A stretch of DNA of 64,000 bases, from the NCBI GenBank assembly GCA_013397795.1, contig VZTJ01001774.1, forward strand, positions 851,120 to 915,119, given 5' to 3'. Position 1 is the stretch's first letter, and the number at the start of each line of letters is the position of its first letter. Below are positions 1 to 9,445 of this stretch, one piece after another. The notes beneath the pieces were generated by a model that was given only the letters and a program-made list of their open reading frames with translations, made no database searches and had not been told where the DNA came from. Source of the stretch: Orthonyx spaldingii (lineage: Eukaryota; Chordata; Aves; Passeriformes; Orthonychidae). The position numbers and the translations under genes were made by a program.

Positions 1-200
1 GAGGGGCGCCGGGGCAGCGGCCAGGCGGGCCGTGGGGGGCCGCGGGGCGCCGCTCACCGCCTTCTCCTTCCCCCAGGAAAGAGAGGGCGAGCATCGACAC
101 CGAGATAAAGCGCTTCATCGCCAAGAAGGCGGACCTGCTGTTCGCGCACTCGTGGAAACCCAACGGGCCGATCGAGGACACCATCGAGGAGAATGAGGGT
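1..200. promoter_or_regulatory. TTC14: GC-rich end of the TTC14 5' CpG island
   Basis: The first 200 bases are very GC- and CpG-rich, then composition drops to the AT-rich level of the rest. Bases 1-76 look like the end of intron 1. A TTC14 promoter island lying just upstream of the window is the natural reading, but the promoter itself is not seen. Confidence 0.5.
77..198 (+). CDS. TTC14: TTC14 exon 2
   Basis: Acceptor ccttcccccag, donor GAGG/gtgtgt. Encodes KERASIDTEIKRFIAKKADL and following, matching the family's conserved KKADLLFA..SWK segment. The donor was chosen by phase: one base is left over and completes a Glu codon with exon 3. The alternative gt at 203 has better consensus but breaks the frame. 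Confidence 0.88.
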
Positions 201-3200
201 GTGTGAGGCTGGGGACGGGTCACTCTCTAAATGTAAGGACAGCACTTGAATTAGAGGTATCTTTAAAAACAGGTTTAAAAATTTTCCTATTGATTTTTAT
301 AGGCTGTGCACAATCTTCCTGTTAGCACAGAAGATCGTATTTTCACGTGTTTTGCTGTCATCAAATATTTTGTGATCACAGTTTGTGACTAGCTGTGCCC
401 TTGTTGCAGAGTGTTACGCTGTCATGCCACCCCTGGAGAGGTTCATGGAGGTGCCCAGGGAGGAGAGGAGAGAGCTGTTCTTCCGCGACATCGAGCGTGG
501 CGATATCGTGATTGGGAGGATTACCTCCATCCGTGAATTTGGCTTTTTCATGGTGTTGATTTGTCTGGGAAGTGGTGTCATACGGGAAATTGCAGATTTG
601 GAAATCACTGTAAGATACAGCTTTGGTCAATACTTCATTTTTGGCATGTGTTAGTTGCCTCTTGCATCTCTTAATGGAATGGAGCGTGTAAAGGTGAAAC
701 TGAGCTTTGGGATGATGGGTGGGAGCTGACTTTGTGGGCAGCTTGTGATACCTTGCTCAGCCAGTGAACACGCCTTGCTATGACCCACACTATTGGTTTG
801 AAAAGTTCATTGTGGATGCATGAATTTTTACTGAACCAATTTTAAGAAGCACAGTTCTGATGTGCATTAACCTTAACATAATATTTTTTGGCTTGATCTT
901 GGGGAGGAAAAAAACCCCAGCCTTTTGGTTTCATTTATGATATTCTTGCTCTGCTGTGTTGCAGGCCCTGTGTCCTGTGAGGGATGTGCCTCCTCAAAGC
1001 AACCATGGAGATCCTCTGTCTTACTATCAAACTGGAGACCTTATTCGAGGTGAGTAGCTGCAGAAGTTTTCAGCACTTGGTTTGGCTAGGGTTTGAGCCA
1101 TTTCTGTAATTTTGTCCCACCCTTTATGATTTCTGCAGCTGCACTCAAGGACGTCGACCGCTACCATGAGAAGCTTGCGGTGTCTCTGTACAGCTCAGCT
1201 CTTCCACCCAACCTTTCCAGCACAAAACTGGGTGTGATCACCTCTGATGACTTCCCACTGCATTATAAGTAAGGATGTGCTGTTTGGCTGCGCTTGCTGG
1301 GTGTCTGAAGAGCATGTCTGACAGGCTGGCTGTCCCTTAAACCCGTCAGTGGCGTTTCTGATTTAATTGGATGATCACATCCTCCTTGTTGTTCGTCTTT
1401 TTAGCATACTTGTGTCTGGATATGTAGGTGTGGTTGGCTTTTTAGCTTCTTTCCAAAAGTATAAGGAAAGCAAATTTCAACAGATATCTGTTGCTTTAGG
1501 ACTGTGTTGACTAACACAAAAACCCAAAAACCTTGGGAGACTGAAATATGAATTCTTAACATTTTAAAATTCCCCGTAGAAGACAGGGGGGCACAGCTAT
1601 CTCTGTAATATTTATAATGTTTTTGTACGTCCTGGAGATGCCGGGGTGGGTGCCAAAATAGGTTTCAAAAGCTCACTTGGGGTAAAGGATATGAGGGTAG
1701 GTAAATAGCAGAAAAACACATGCCTGTAGAAAGGAACAGTTTGTGAGCAGTAATGCAGATATGATGTAGGCATTTTTATTCTAAACATAAGCATGATGAA
1801 ATAGGGCATAGAGCCTGAGGTGTCATTTGTGTACCTTGGTGCTGTTTTTAAGGCGAAGCCTGGAAGTTGCCAACACAGGAGAGACATTCGAAGAGGTTTT
1901 GCATCGTTCCCCAGGATTTGCTAATCCATCATTAGTTGAATATTTAGCAGAAAAACTGGGACTAAGTGAGTCAAATCCACCGTCTTTGCTGAGAAGTCTT
2001 CAAATGTAAGTGATTTTTACATTGTTCCTCTCCTGTAGCTCTGTGGAGATTATTCTAATCCATTGAAATAGACTTGTGAGTGGGAGTCCTAGACCACTTA
2101 AACCTTTTACATTTTGACTTGCATGACTGCAGCGTACATGTCCTTAAATATTTAAAAGCAAACTCCTCTAGAGTAAGAAATTTGCGTTTGAAATCCTATT
2201 GCTCTGAATAAGCAGGACACCTTACCACGCACACTTTAATATCAGAAACTTAAGGAATTTGTTGTGTAGCTCTTGTCAGCATCTGTGGATTGAAATGCAG
2301 GATGTTTAGGTTCTAATGTCTTCTGACAGATGTTTATTCACAATGTTTATTTGAGTAATAGGTTTGACTCCTTTTGTAAAATAGAGTCAAATATATGCAA
2401 TGATTGATGTTGTAAGCCCTACCTGTATTAGGCCCAAAGCAAGTGTGGACTTTGTATGTTTTTGTTAAATATATTGCAGTTGTTCTGGTTCAATTCAGCA
2501 CTTCTACAATGGTCTGGGAAAAAACTGGTTTCAGAAATGTGAAAGAACAGTTCTGAGTGAGGGAGAGCAGTAAGGCATGGACAAATAATATTTCGGCTTA
2601 TTTCAACTGCACTACATACTGTAAACTTAACTTTGTAGACTCAGCCAGCTTGATATTTTTATTTATTTGTTCCTTAAAGTAAAAATTTCAGTGAAGAAGA
2701 TTTTGCCCCTGCCTTGAGGAAAAAGCAGTCTGCATCTTGGGCCTTGAAATGGTATGTGATACTTCTTCTTGTCAGAGCTTGTTGTTAGGTTAGATTGGGT
2801 TACAGGTTATATTTCTTCAAAGAAAACTCACATCAAAGCAGTTTTTCCACTGCATGTATAGCGATGTAACCAGGATCTAACCTATGTGCTAAGTGGGAAT
2901 GTGACAGATAAAGTCCTGAGATTCAGTTCCAAAACATGTGTCAGGTTTAAGGGAGAAGTTCTTAGAATATTTATAATATCCTGACCCATTCTAGAGTTGA
3001 GAGCAAGATTTGTGGTAACACCAAGTACACAATTTTCTGTTTTATAATTGAGTTTAGAATTGATTCATACTTGTCAAGTCATTTAAGCCTCAGACTGTAG
3101 GTGTAACAAGTGCATTTGCTGTCTTTGGTAAGTTAAATGGAACAGCAGCCCTGCATATTTACTGTTGCTTTTACACTATGCAGTGTATTACAATGTTGAT

Positions 3201-6200
3201 TAATTGCAGAAAAAGTTGCTTATAATGTTAAATTAAATTATAATTTTTTAAAAAAAGTCTGTAATGAGTTGTTGTGAAAATCAACTTATATCAATTCTTT
3301 TCTAATAAGTTAATCTCTTGGAAAATATGCAAGAAATGTTCAGGTAGTAGGAAATGTAGAACCTCAGGATATTTGTTTGAGATGAGCTGGTTTCAGTGTG
3401 TATCATCTGCCCACATCACCTTGTGCTGTTGCTCTAATGGGGGTTTTTAGCTTTGGACATAATTAAGCCTGTTCAAAGTTAATGGTGGTAGGTCACACAT
3501 GGTTTTGTGCAGAAAATTGCTTAACCAATAATCCCATAAATGAAAAACAAAGTAATACAGTAGCACTGTCTGCAGAAATGCCCTTGAGTGCCTTAAGATT
3601 TTGGATTAAACACAACACATTTTTGTGGAATTAGGTCAATATCACCTAATTGAAATGCCAGTGTGAAGTACACAATAACAAGGTCAGGTTTTATTACCTG
3701 TCCTTTGTTTGGAATCGTAATTTGTAAGTAACAGAACAATCTGCATGGACTAACTGTACGTGCTATTTTCTAAATATTTTTTCTCCAGTGTGAAGGCTGG
3801 GGTGGATTATTTTAAGGTTGGGCGCCATGTGGAAGCCATGAATGAGTACAACAAGGCTTTGGAAATCGATCCACAAAACGTTGAAGCTTTGGTAGCACGT
3901 GGAGCTCTGTAAGTCTGCTTGTTTCACTGTTTTTTCCACTTTGTGAAAGAGAAACATCACTGGTTCATGTGCAACTTTCTGTTGTTCCAGGTATGCAACA
4001 AAAGGAAGCCTGAACAAAGCCATAGGGGATTTTGAAATTGCTTTAGAAAATTGTCCTACCCATAGAAATGCCAGGAAATACCTGTGTCAGACCCTTGTGG
4101 AAAGAGGCGGGCAGTAAGTGTTGGGGTTGTGGCTTTGGTTGGTTCTTAACAACTTTTCTCACAGTATTTTTCTTTAATACCATTCTAGTGAGGACACGAA
4201 TGGCATCTGTCCTTTCTGACTATGTGTTTAAAGGAAACAAAAAAAAAGCCATTGTAAATATCCCTCCTTGTGTAATTGGTTTACACTTTGTCCTCTGTCC
4301 CAGTTAAAATTGTGGCAAAATATTTGATATTTAATCCTCAGTATCCTTTTTAATCCTTGATACCCTTTCACTGGTAGGATACCAGGCTTGCATAAAGTTC
4401 TGTGTGTTGTTTGAATATATTCCAAAAGGTTGAGGATTGATTGTTTTGTGGTTTTTTTTAAAGTTTTGTAACAAAATGATGCTCTGTTACTCTGCTGAAG
4501 CATTGGTGAACCATCCTAATGCAAAATTTTACTTTTGAATATTTAGGGAATAGGTTTCTTTTAGGCCCTATGTTAAGAAGAGAGAATATTTTTGAAACTG
4601 GAATTTCAAAGAAGAGTGTTACAGGTCAGGATTAGGAGATGATAAGGTCAGAAATACTGTTTTGTGTGAGTGAGGTGAGCTGAGATGATAGAGGGGGTCT
4701 CAGACGAATGCAGTGGTAGTGCCATAGTGCAAATAAGAAATACTTGCAAATAACAAATCCCTAAAATAAGAAAAAGCTGTCAAAATCTGTGTCCTAACTG
4801 TATATGAATTATCACTTGAATTTTAGGTTGGAAGAGGAAGAGAAACTGCTAAATGCTGAAAGTTATTATAAAAAAGCCTTAAGCTTGGATGAGACTTTTC
4901 AGGAAGCAGAAGAGGCCTTAACAAAACTCCGTAAGCACATCCAGGTGATTCTTTACTTTCTTTTCATATGATACTCTCAGTGACACCAAATGAGCATAAA
5001 AAATCCTATTAAATTTTTTGAACAGGAAAGGGTTAAATTGATGATTTGTCTTATTCTCTGCTTCCCTACTCCACAGTAAATCTTTTCTAGTGAGCATTAT
5101 GGCTGTACCTACCAGAAGAAAGGTACCACTTGGTGACTCCACTCTTTTGGGATAGTAAAGAAATGCCAGACAGTGGAGACAGGGAAAGAGCAAAGCAGGG
5201 ATAAGAATATCCCATCACACAGCCTTATTAATGAGGTTAACTTAAAACATTCTGTGAATACCAGTGTGCAGAGAGTAAAACACTTCCACAAGCCAAATAA
5301 ACATTGTTACCATAGTCTGGCCAGACGCTGGGTCTTTGAGGTAATTACCAAAGAGTAACAGCTGAGGCACAGGGAGCTCACATGAGGGGGAAATTTAAGG
5401 TAATTCAAAGGAAAACAGGAGGAGGTGGAGGGTGGGCGAGCAGACAGTTTGAATATCTCAGCTTTCTCCTCTGCTGTCTGGTGGTTTTTTCTCTCTTCCC
5501 TTGCACGCAGCATGTTTCCCAGGTGAGCCTGCTGGGTCTCTGTGCTAATCTGAGTTGTCATCTTTTCCCTTTTATTTACCTCCTTTGCTTGTGTTGTCTT
5601 CCAGAATGGGTCAAAGAGTAAAATAGAGCACTGAGGAACAGGCTTGTGTTGTTCTGTGCTTCTGCATGTGAGGATGTACTCAGGCTGGGGTAGATGGCCT
5701 TAGTCAGCAGTTCTTCAGTTGGTGGAGCCATAATGCTGACAGGATGTGTGGAAACAAGGGGGAAGAGGAGATAGGACAATCTTGATAAAACTGAGCTACA
5801 CCAGAGATAAAGACGTGTATGTTATTTGAGCAGTACCTGCATTTGGCTGCTTTAGAAAGAGGTGTCAGTTAAAATGATGAAGAATATTCTCAGCAAGTAG
5901 GAGATAAATGTTAGTGCTTTGACATTCTCCTGCAGTCATTGATGCAGCAGATAAAGAACGTGACAGCTGTTTGTTGCTATGCATGGCCTTGGCTGCAGTG
6001 AAGGGTTTCCTTTATTAAAGCTGTTGAGACAGTTGCTAAGTTCTGAAGACTACAATCAGACTTTCTGCTCAATCTGAATAGAGCTGCTCAGTAGGGCTAT
6101 ACGTGGCAGAAGTCTGACTTCTTATGGATTTAAGTAGTTTTAAGAATTATTTATCTGCTTAGATGCTCTCCTGCATTTACCTGTAACTTAATACATAAGT

Positions 6201-8405
6201 CTGATACTGTCCCTGCTGTGTAGAATGGCTGAATCAGCTCTGCAGTGTGTTTTCCTGTAATACTGATTATGTGTTTTTCTCCAATGCATTTTCCTCTGAA
6301 CGGAACTGTTGTTGCTGTGTCTGACGTCTGGTGCTGCTCATCACCACCAAACCCCTGGAACTGATTTCTTACGTAAACTATGCATCAAACTGCTCTGTGA
6401 AATTGGTACAAAATGGTTTGTATTCAAACATGGCCATCTTGAATTCATCTTCAACTGGGTTCTGCTGTGTTTTTCTTGTAAACTGCAATAATGATGACAC
6501 TTTGCCTCAAACTCTTCTCTCTGTTTCGGTTGTTTGGGTTTTTTTTCCTTATTTTTCTACATGTTGGTAATATTGGGGATTTTTTGCATATTTTTTCTGT
6601 AACTTTTGGGCTCCATGCTTCCTGGTGTGCTGGATCATGGGTACCACTGCAATGACTGGTCAAATATATTTTTTAATGGAATAAAAACTGCAATATGGTC
6701 CTTAAATACAAACCTGTCACAATGGCCAATACCAAATTCCTGAACAATGTTCATTTTTGGTCTGGGAATCCTGGTAAAACATTCCTGGTGTACACATTTG
6801 GATGGGGTTGACTGGGGGGAAAATACCCGTGTTAACACTACTAATTTAATCTTTTTTATGATGCTTGGGTTCAAAAAAGAAATCTTTGGAAATGAGGGAG
6901 AAACAAGCTGCCAAAGAAGAGAGACAGAAAGCAAAGAAAATAGAAACAAGTGCAGAAAAATTGCGTAAGCTCTTAAAAGAAGAGAAAAGGTAACTGTTAC
7001 ATTCAGTGTGCTGGTTGTGTGGCAGTAAGTGCAGATGAGACTGTGAGCAATCCATCTCCACAAACAGTGAGCTGGGGAGGACTTCTCCCTGGGTAAGCTG
7101 CTTTTCCCTTAGAATGTTTTTGTGGACAGTGTCCTTTAGTGCACATAAACCTTAATGGAGCTGTGTTTGGAAGAGAAGTTGTTGAGGGAATACTTTGCAA
7201 CGTAACATATTTGCAAAGTGTAATGCCATGTGAAATTGGGAAAGATGTCTTTTATAACAAAATGTTCAGTGGATTTCATCTTAATTTTTTTAACAAGAAA
7301 TGACATTTGAAATTGTCTTGCCAGGTCAGGCTCAGTTTCCGTTCCCACCTTACAGTCCAAACTGGGGGGTACAGATTTGCTTTCTATGTGTAGTTTTTGC
7401 CTGGCACTGAAGGTTATCTCACAGGTTAATTATTTTTTTAGGTTGAAGAAGAAAAGGAAAGTATCGACTTCCTCCTCCTCCTCTTCTTCTTCTTCCTCCT
7501 CATCCTCCTCCTCCTCATCGTCATCAAGCGATTCATCATCAGATGTATCAGTTTCTTCTTCCTCTTCCTCTGATCACAAGAAACGTAGGAAAAAGCGTCG
7601 GCATAGATCTGAGTCTGCTCGCAGCTCCAAAAACAGCTCATCTAGAGCTTCTTCCCATTATAAAGATCAGAATAGGAAAGAGGAGTGGTATTCCCCTCCA
7701 GCTGATACCTCTGCTTCCTTTCTTAACCAAAGTTTTGAAGTGGAAAAGCTGCTGGAAAGGCAGGACAGCGTAGCGTGCCCAAAAATGGAGGTAAAAGAGA
7801 AAGACAGACACTGTTCTTTTTCGAGGACTTCAGGTGATGATGAAGACACTTTTGGAGGTAGGTCTGAAGATTCAAGAGATTCTTACAGTAGCTCCAGAAA
7901 TCAGCCAAGTCATAGCAAAACTGAAAAATACGGTAAACCAGAGAGATTTTTCTCCAGTTGGAGGGGTTCTTCAGGTTCGTATCATAAATCAGATTATAAA
8001 CCCAGGATGCATTATTACAGGAGATTTGAAAGGGATGGAGAGTGGAGAAGAGAGCAGTTTAAGAGATATGGCTCAGGTCAAGACAGGTATTACATGTCCC
8101 CAGGGTCTGACTATTCTGGCAGGTCAAGGGGGAAGTACAGGTCATATTCAAGCAGCTGCTCACATGAAGGTGACAAAGGTTATGACAGTGACAGGCAGCA
8201 TAAAAATGAAAGTGAGTCTAAGAATAGAAAAAGAAGTTATGAAGAGGCTGATAAAACAAAGGAACCAGATGAAGAAACGTCTTTAAATGGTACAGAACAA
8301 GCAGAAAGTGGCGTTAAAAGAAACCTGCCCCAGAACTTAGTTAACATATTCAATCAGATAGCTGAGTTTGAGAGGGAGAAAGGAAGTAAGCAGAAGAAAC
8401 AGTGA
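77..8405 (+). CDS. TTC14: TTC14, tetratricopeptide repeat protein 14 (5'-partial, exons 2-12)
   Basis: Spliced gene with join 77-198, 410-609, 965-1049, 1139-1268, 1853-2005, 2680-2751, 3789-3908, 3991-4113, 4827-4944, 6880-6989, 7442-8405. All introns are GT-AG and the frame is continuous, giving 731 residues plus stop; exon 1 (about 50 residues in the human protein) lies upstream of the window. Numbering from the first whole codon here: an S1/OB-fold RNA-binding domain at about 70-152 (starts ERGDIVIGRI, ends KLAVSLY), three TPR units at about 255-374, then a basic Lys/Glu/Ser-rich tail with 20 serines (421-440) and RS-like stretches. The C-terminus LPQNLVNIFNQIAEFEREKG resembles human TTC14 as I recall it, and total length fits the roughly 770-residue family. 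The domain content suggests a nuclear RNA- or RNP-associated adaptor; the molecular role is not established. It converges with CCDC39. Confidence 0.95.
410..609 (+). CDS. TTC14: TTC14 exon 3 (start of S1 domain)
   Basis: Acceptor cttgttgcag, donor ATCACT/gtaaga. Encodes the strongly conserved MPPLERF, RRELFFRDIERGDIVIGRI and FGFFMVLICLGSG blocks that open the S1 RNA-binding fold. Ends in phase 0. Confidence 0.95.
965..1049 (+). CDS. TTC14: TTC14 exon 4
   Basis: Acceptor gctgtgttgcag, donor TTCGAG/gtgagt. Encodes ALCPVRDVPPQSNHGDPLSY and YQTGDLIR, the middle of the S1 region. One base carries over to exon 5. Confidence 0.95.
1139..1268 (+). CDS. TTC14: TTC14 exon 5 (end of S1 domain)
   Basis: Acceptor gatttctgcag, donor TATAA/gtaagg. 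Encodes AALKDVDRYHEKLAVSLYSS, which closes the S1 fold, then a linker containing KLGVITSDDFPLHY. Confidence 0.95.
1853..2005 (+). CDS. TTC14: TTC14 exon 6
   Basis: Acceptor gctgtttttaag, donor CAAAT/gtaagt. Encodes the linker with SPGFANPSLVEYLAEKLGLS and ESNPPSLLRSLQ, similar to the human helical segment between S1 and the TPRs. Confidence 0.93.
2680..2751 (+). CDS. TTC14: TTC14 exon 7
   Basis: Short 72-bp exon. Acceptor tgttccttaaag, donor AAATG/gtatgt. Encodes KNFSEEDFAPALRKKQSASW and ALK. Too short to appear as an open frame by itself; placed by homology and phase. Confidence 0.92.
3789..3908 (+). CDS. TTC14: TTC14 exon 8 (TPR 1)
   Basis: Acceptor ttttttctccag, donor GCTCT/gtaagt. Encodes the first TPR, with GVDYFKVGRHVEAMNEYNKA followed by LEIDPQNVEALVARGAL: the canonical W/G-Y-A-Y-A-P spacing of the 34-residue motif. 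Confidence 0.95.
3991..4113 (+). CDS. TTC14: TTC14 exon 9 (TPR 2)
   Basis: Acceptor ctgttgttccag, donor GGGCA/gtaagt. Encodes YATKGSLNKAIGDFEIALEN and CPTHRNARKYLCQTLVERGG, the second TPR. It lies only 82 bp after exon 8. Confidence 0.95.
4827..4944 (+). CDS. TTC14: TTC14 exon 10 (TPR 3)
   Basis: Acceptor ttgaattttag, donor ATCCAG/gtgatt. Encodes LEEEEKLLNAESYYKKALSL and DETFQEAEEAL, the third TPR. Ends in phase 0, before the 1.9-kb intron 10, the largest in the visible part of the gene. Confidence 0.94.
6880..6989 (+). CDS. TTC14: TTC14 exon 11
   Basis: Encodes KSLEMREKQAAKEERQKAKK and IETSAEKLRKLLKEEK, a charged helix conserved in the family. The acceptor is unusual: the bases right before AG are purine-rich (ttcaaaaaag) and the pyrimidine run (cttttttat) lies about 20 bases upstream. 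Donor AAAAG/gtaact. Confidence 0.9.
7442..8405 (+). CDS. TTC14: TTC14 exon 12 (Ser-rich tail and stop)
   Basis: Last coding exon, acceptor attattttttag. Begins RLKKKRKVST, continues into 20 serines (7470-7529), a second Ser run (VSVSSSSSSDHKKRRKKRRH), Ser/Arg-rich and Tyr/Arg-rich low-complexity sequence (for example the YKPRMHYYRRFERDGEWRRE area), and ends EFEREKGSKQKKQ with TGA at 8403-8405. Low-complexity basic tails of this type are common in RNA-processing proteins. Confidence 0.95.
7470..7529 (+). repeat. TTC14: TCN triplet tract encoding poly-serine in TTC14
   Basis: Twenty serine codons in a row: 19 TCN (TCC x4, TCT x4, TCC x2, TCA, TCC x4, TCA, TCG, TCA x2) and one AGC. Codon mixing shows it is not a fresh perfect microsatellite. 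Human TTC14 carries a shorter, interrupted Ser region at the same place, from my recollection. Confidence 0.9.
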
Positions 8406-8473
8406 AGTACCTGGGATAACACTACTTGGATGAGTGTAGTTATGTGAACTTCTACCTTAGTATCTTGTGAGGA

Positions 8474-8479
8474 AATAAA
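8474..8479 (+). terminator. TTC14: TTC14 proximal poly(A) signal AATAAA
   Basis: Canonical AATAAA 69 bases after the TTC14 stop codon. A distal candidate ATTAAA is at 8855-8860, followed by T-rich sequence. Use of either is inferred from sequence alone. Confidence 0.6.
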
Positions 8480-8854
8480 CACAAAGAGTGAGAGAAAGGC
8501 AGAATTGTTTCTGTCTTTCAGAATGTCAAAGAATTCTAAAAGATCATATGGTGGAAAGAGATGGAAAAATATCTTACATAAAATATCAGTTATTATTTAA
8601 AATACAAGTTTCCTGTGCTCTTAATTTGAGGTGTTCCTGTACAATATTCTGTCTGATGGGCTGAAATCCCTTGATACCCCTGGGTGCAGTTAGCTGTATT
8701 CACATCAAATACACACTTTAACAACAGATGGGCTTGGTTTTTCTTGTCCCTGGGGTACTACTGACTCTTGATATTTTTCTATCAGACTTCCAGCTATAGA
8801 AAAGGGATAAGTGAATGAAGTCATGTGCCATCAATGTATATAGCCCATTCGATC

Positions 8855-8860
8855 ATTAAA
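8855..8860 (+). terminator. TTC14: TTC14 possible distal poly(A) signal ATTAAA
   Basis: Common variant signal followed within 40 bases by T/GT-rich sequence (ttttcttaacttttcttaattttttgtgtctgggttttt region), which fits a downstream element. If used, the TTC14 transcript would stop about 120 bases short of the CCDC39 3' end. Confidence 0.4.
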
Positions 8861-9022
8861 TTTTCTTAACTTTTCTTAATTTTTTGTGTCTGGGTTTTTG
8901 TGAATGCTGCTGCTGTCTACTCCCTGGAATCTTGCCCTGTCTATGAAGGTATGTTCTCTAAGAGTAATGTAAAAAAACCCAAAAACCCAACTTGAAGTAG
9001 AAGAACAAGTTTTACAACAGTG

Positions 9023-9028
9023 TTTATT
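9023..9028 (-). terminator. CCDC39: CCDC39 poly(A) signal AATAAA (minus strand)
   Basis: The + strand reads TTTATT, so the - strand reads AATAAA, about 250 bases after the CCDC39 stop codon (9277-9279). It is the first canonical signal met downstream of the stop, giving a short 3' UTR. Confidence 0.6.
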
Positions 9029-9276
9029 GTCTGGGTAAGCTCAGGTGTGAACCCTTGGTTTGAGCTTTAGTGGGGTTTGCTTCACAAGCGCTTGGAGGCA
9101 GCGCTTGTGTTGCTGAAGAAAAAGTTACACTGTGTACAGGGAGATCTGCAGAGGTGGGTGGCAGAACCACACACTGACAATTATACTTCAGCTGCAGGTT
9201 TTCCAGGGAACTCCATGGATATAGGTTAATTGCAAAAATTAAGAAGCCTCAACTAGTGTGGCCTTCAAAAGATGCC

Positions 9277-9445
9277 TTAAGACTTCTTGCGTGTAGGAGT
9301 CCTGGAGGTGCTGCCTCTGCTGGGTGGCTGTGAGCCCAGAGCTGCTGCTGCTGCTGCTTCCTCAGGGGTGGGGATAGGCAAGGTCAGCTCCACCACTTTG
9401 ACTGATGAACTCTGACTAACAGCTGAACTTCTTCTACTGGGATAT
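9277..9445 (-). CDS. CCDC39: CCDC39 exon 20 (stop codon)
   Basis: Residues 897 (split Arg) to 952: YPSRRSSAVSQSSSVKVVEL, an Ala6 run encoded mostly by GCA/GCT-type triplets (EEAAAAAALG), and ending STSRTPTRKKS with TAA at 9279-9277. Acceptor gtctttcag. The Ser-rich, basic tail resembles the human C-terminus. Confidence 0.94.

Noticed and set aside
203..204. Better-consensus donor GTGAGG for TTC14 exon 2
   Set aside because: Using it breaks the reading frame into exon 3; the GT at 199 keeps the frame and matches the protein family.
6635..7063. 142-codon minus-strand open frame across TTC14 exon 11
   Set aside because: Antisense shadow of a Lys/Glu-rich exon; its sequence is a Leu/Ser/Phe-rich mirror of the sense codons.
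7834..8286. 150-codon + strand frame inside TTC14 exon 12
   Set aside because: Out-of-frame shadow of the real TTC14 tail, which continues to its stop in the proper frame.
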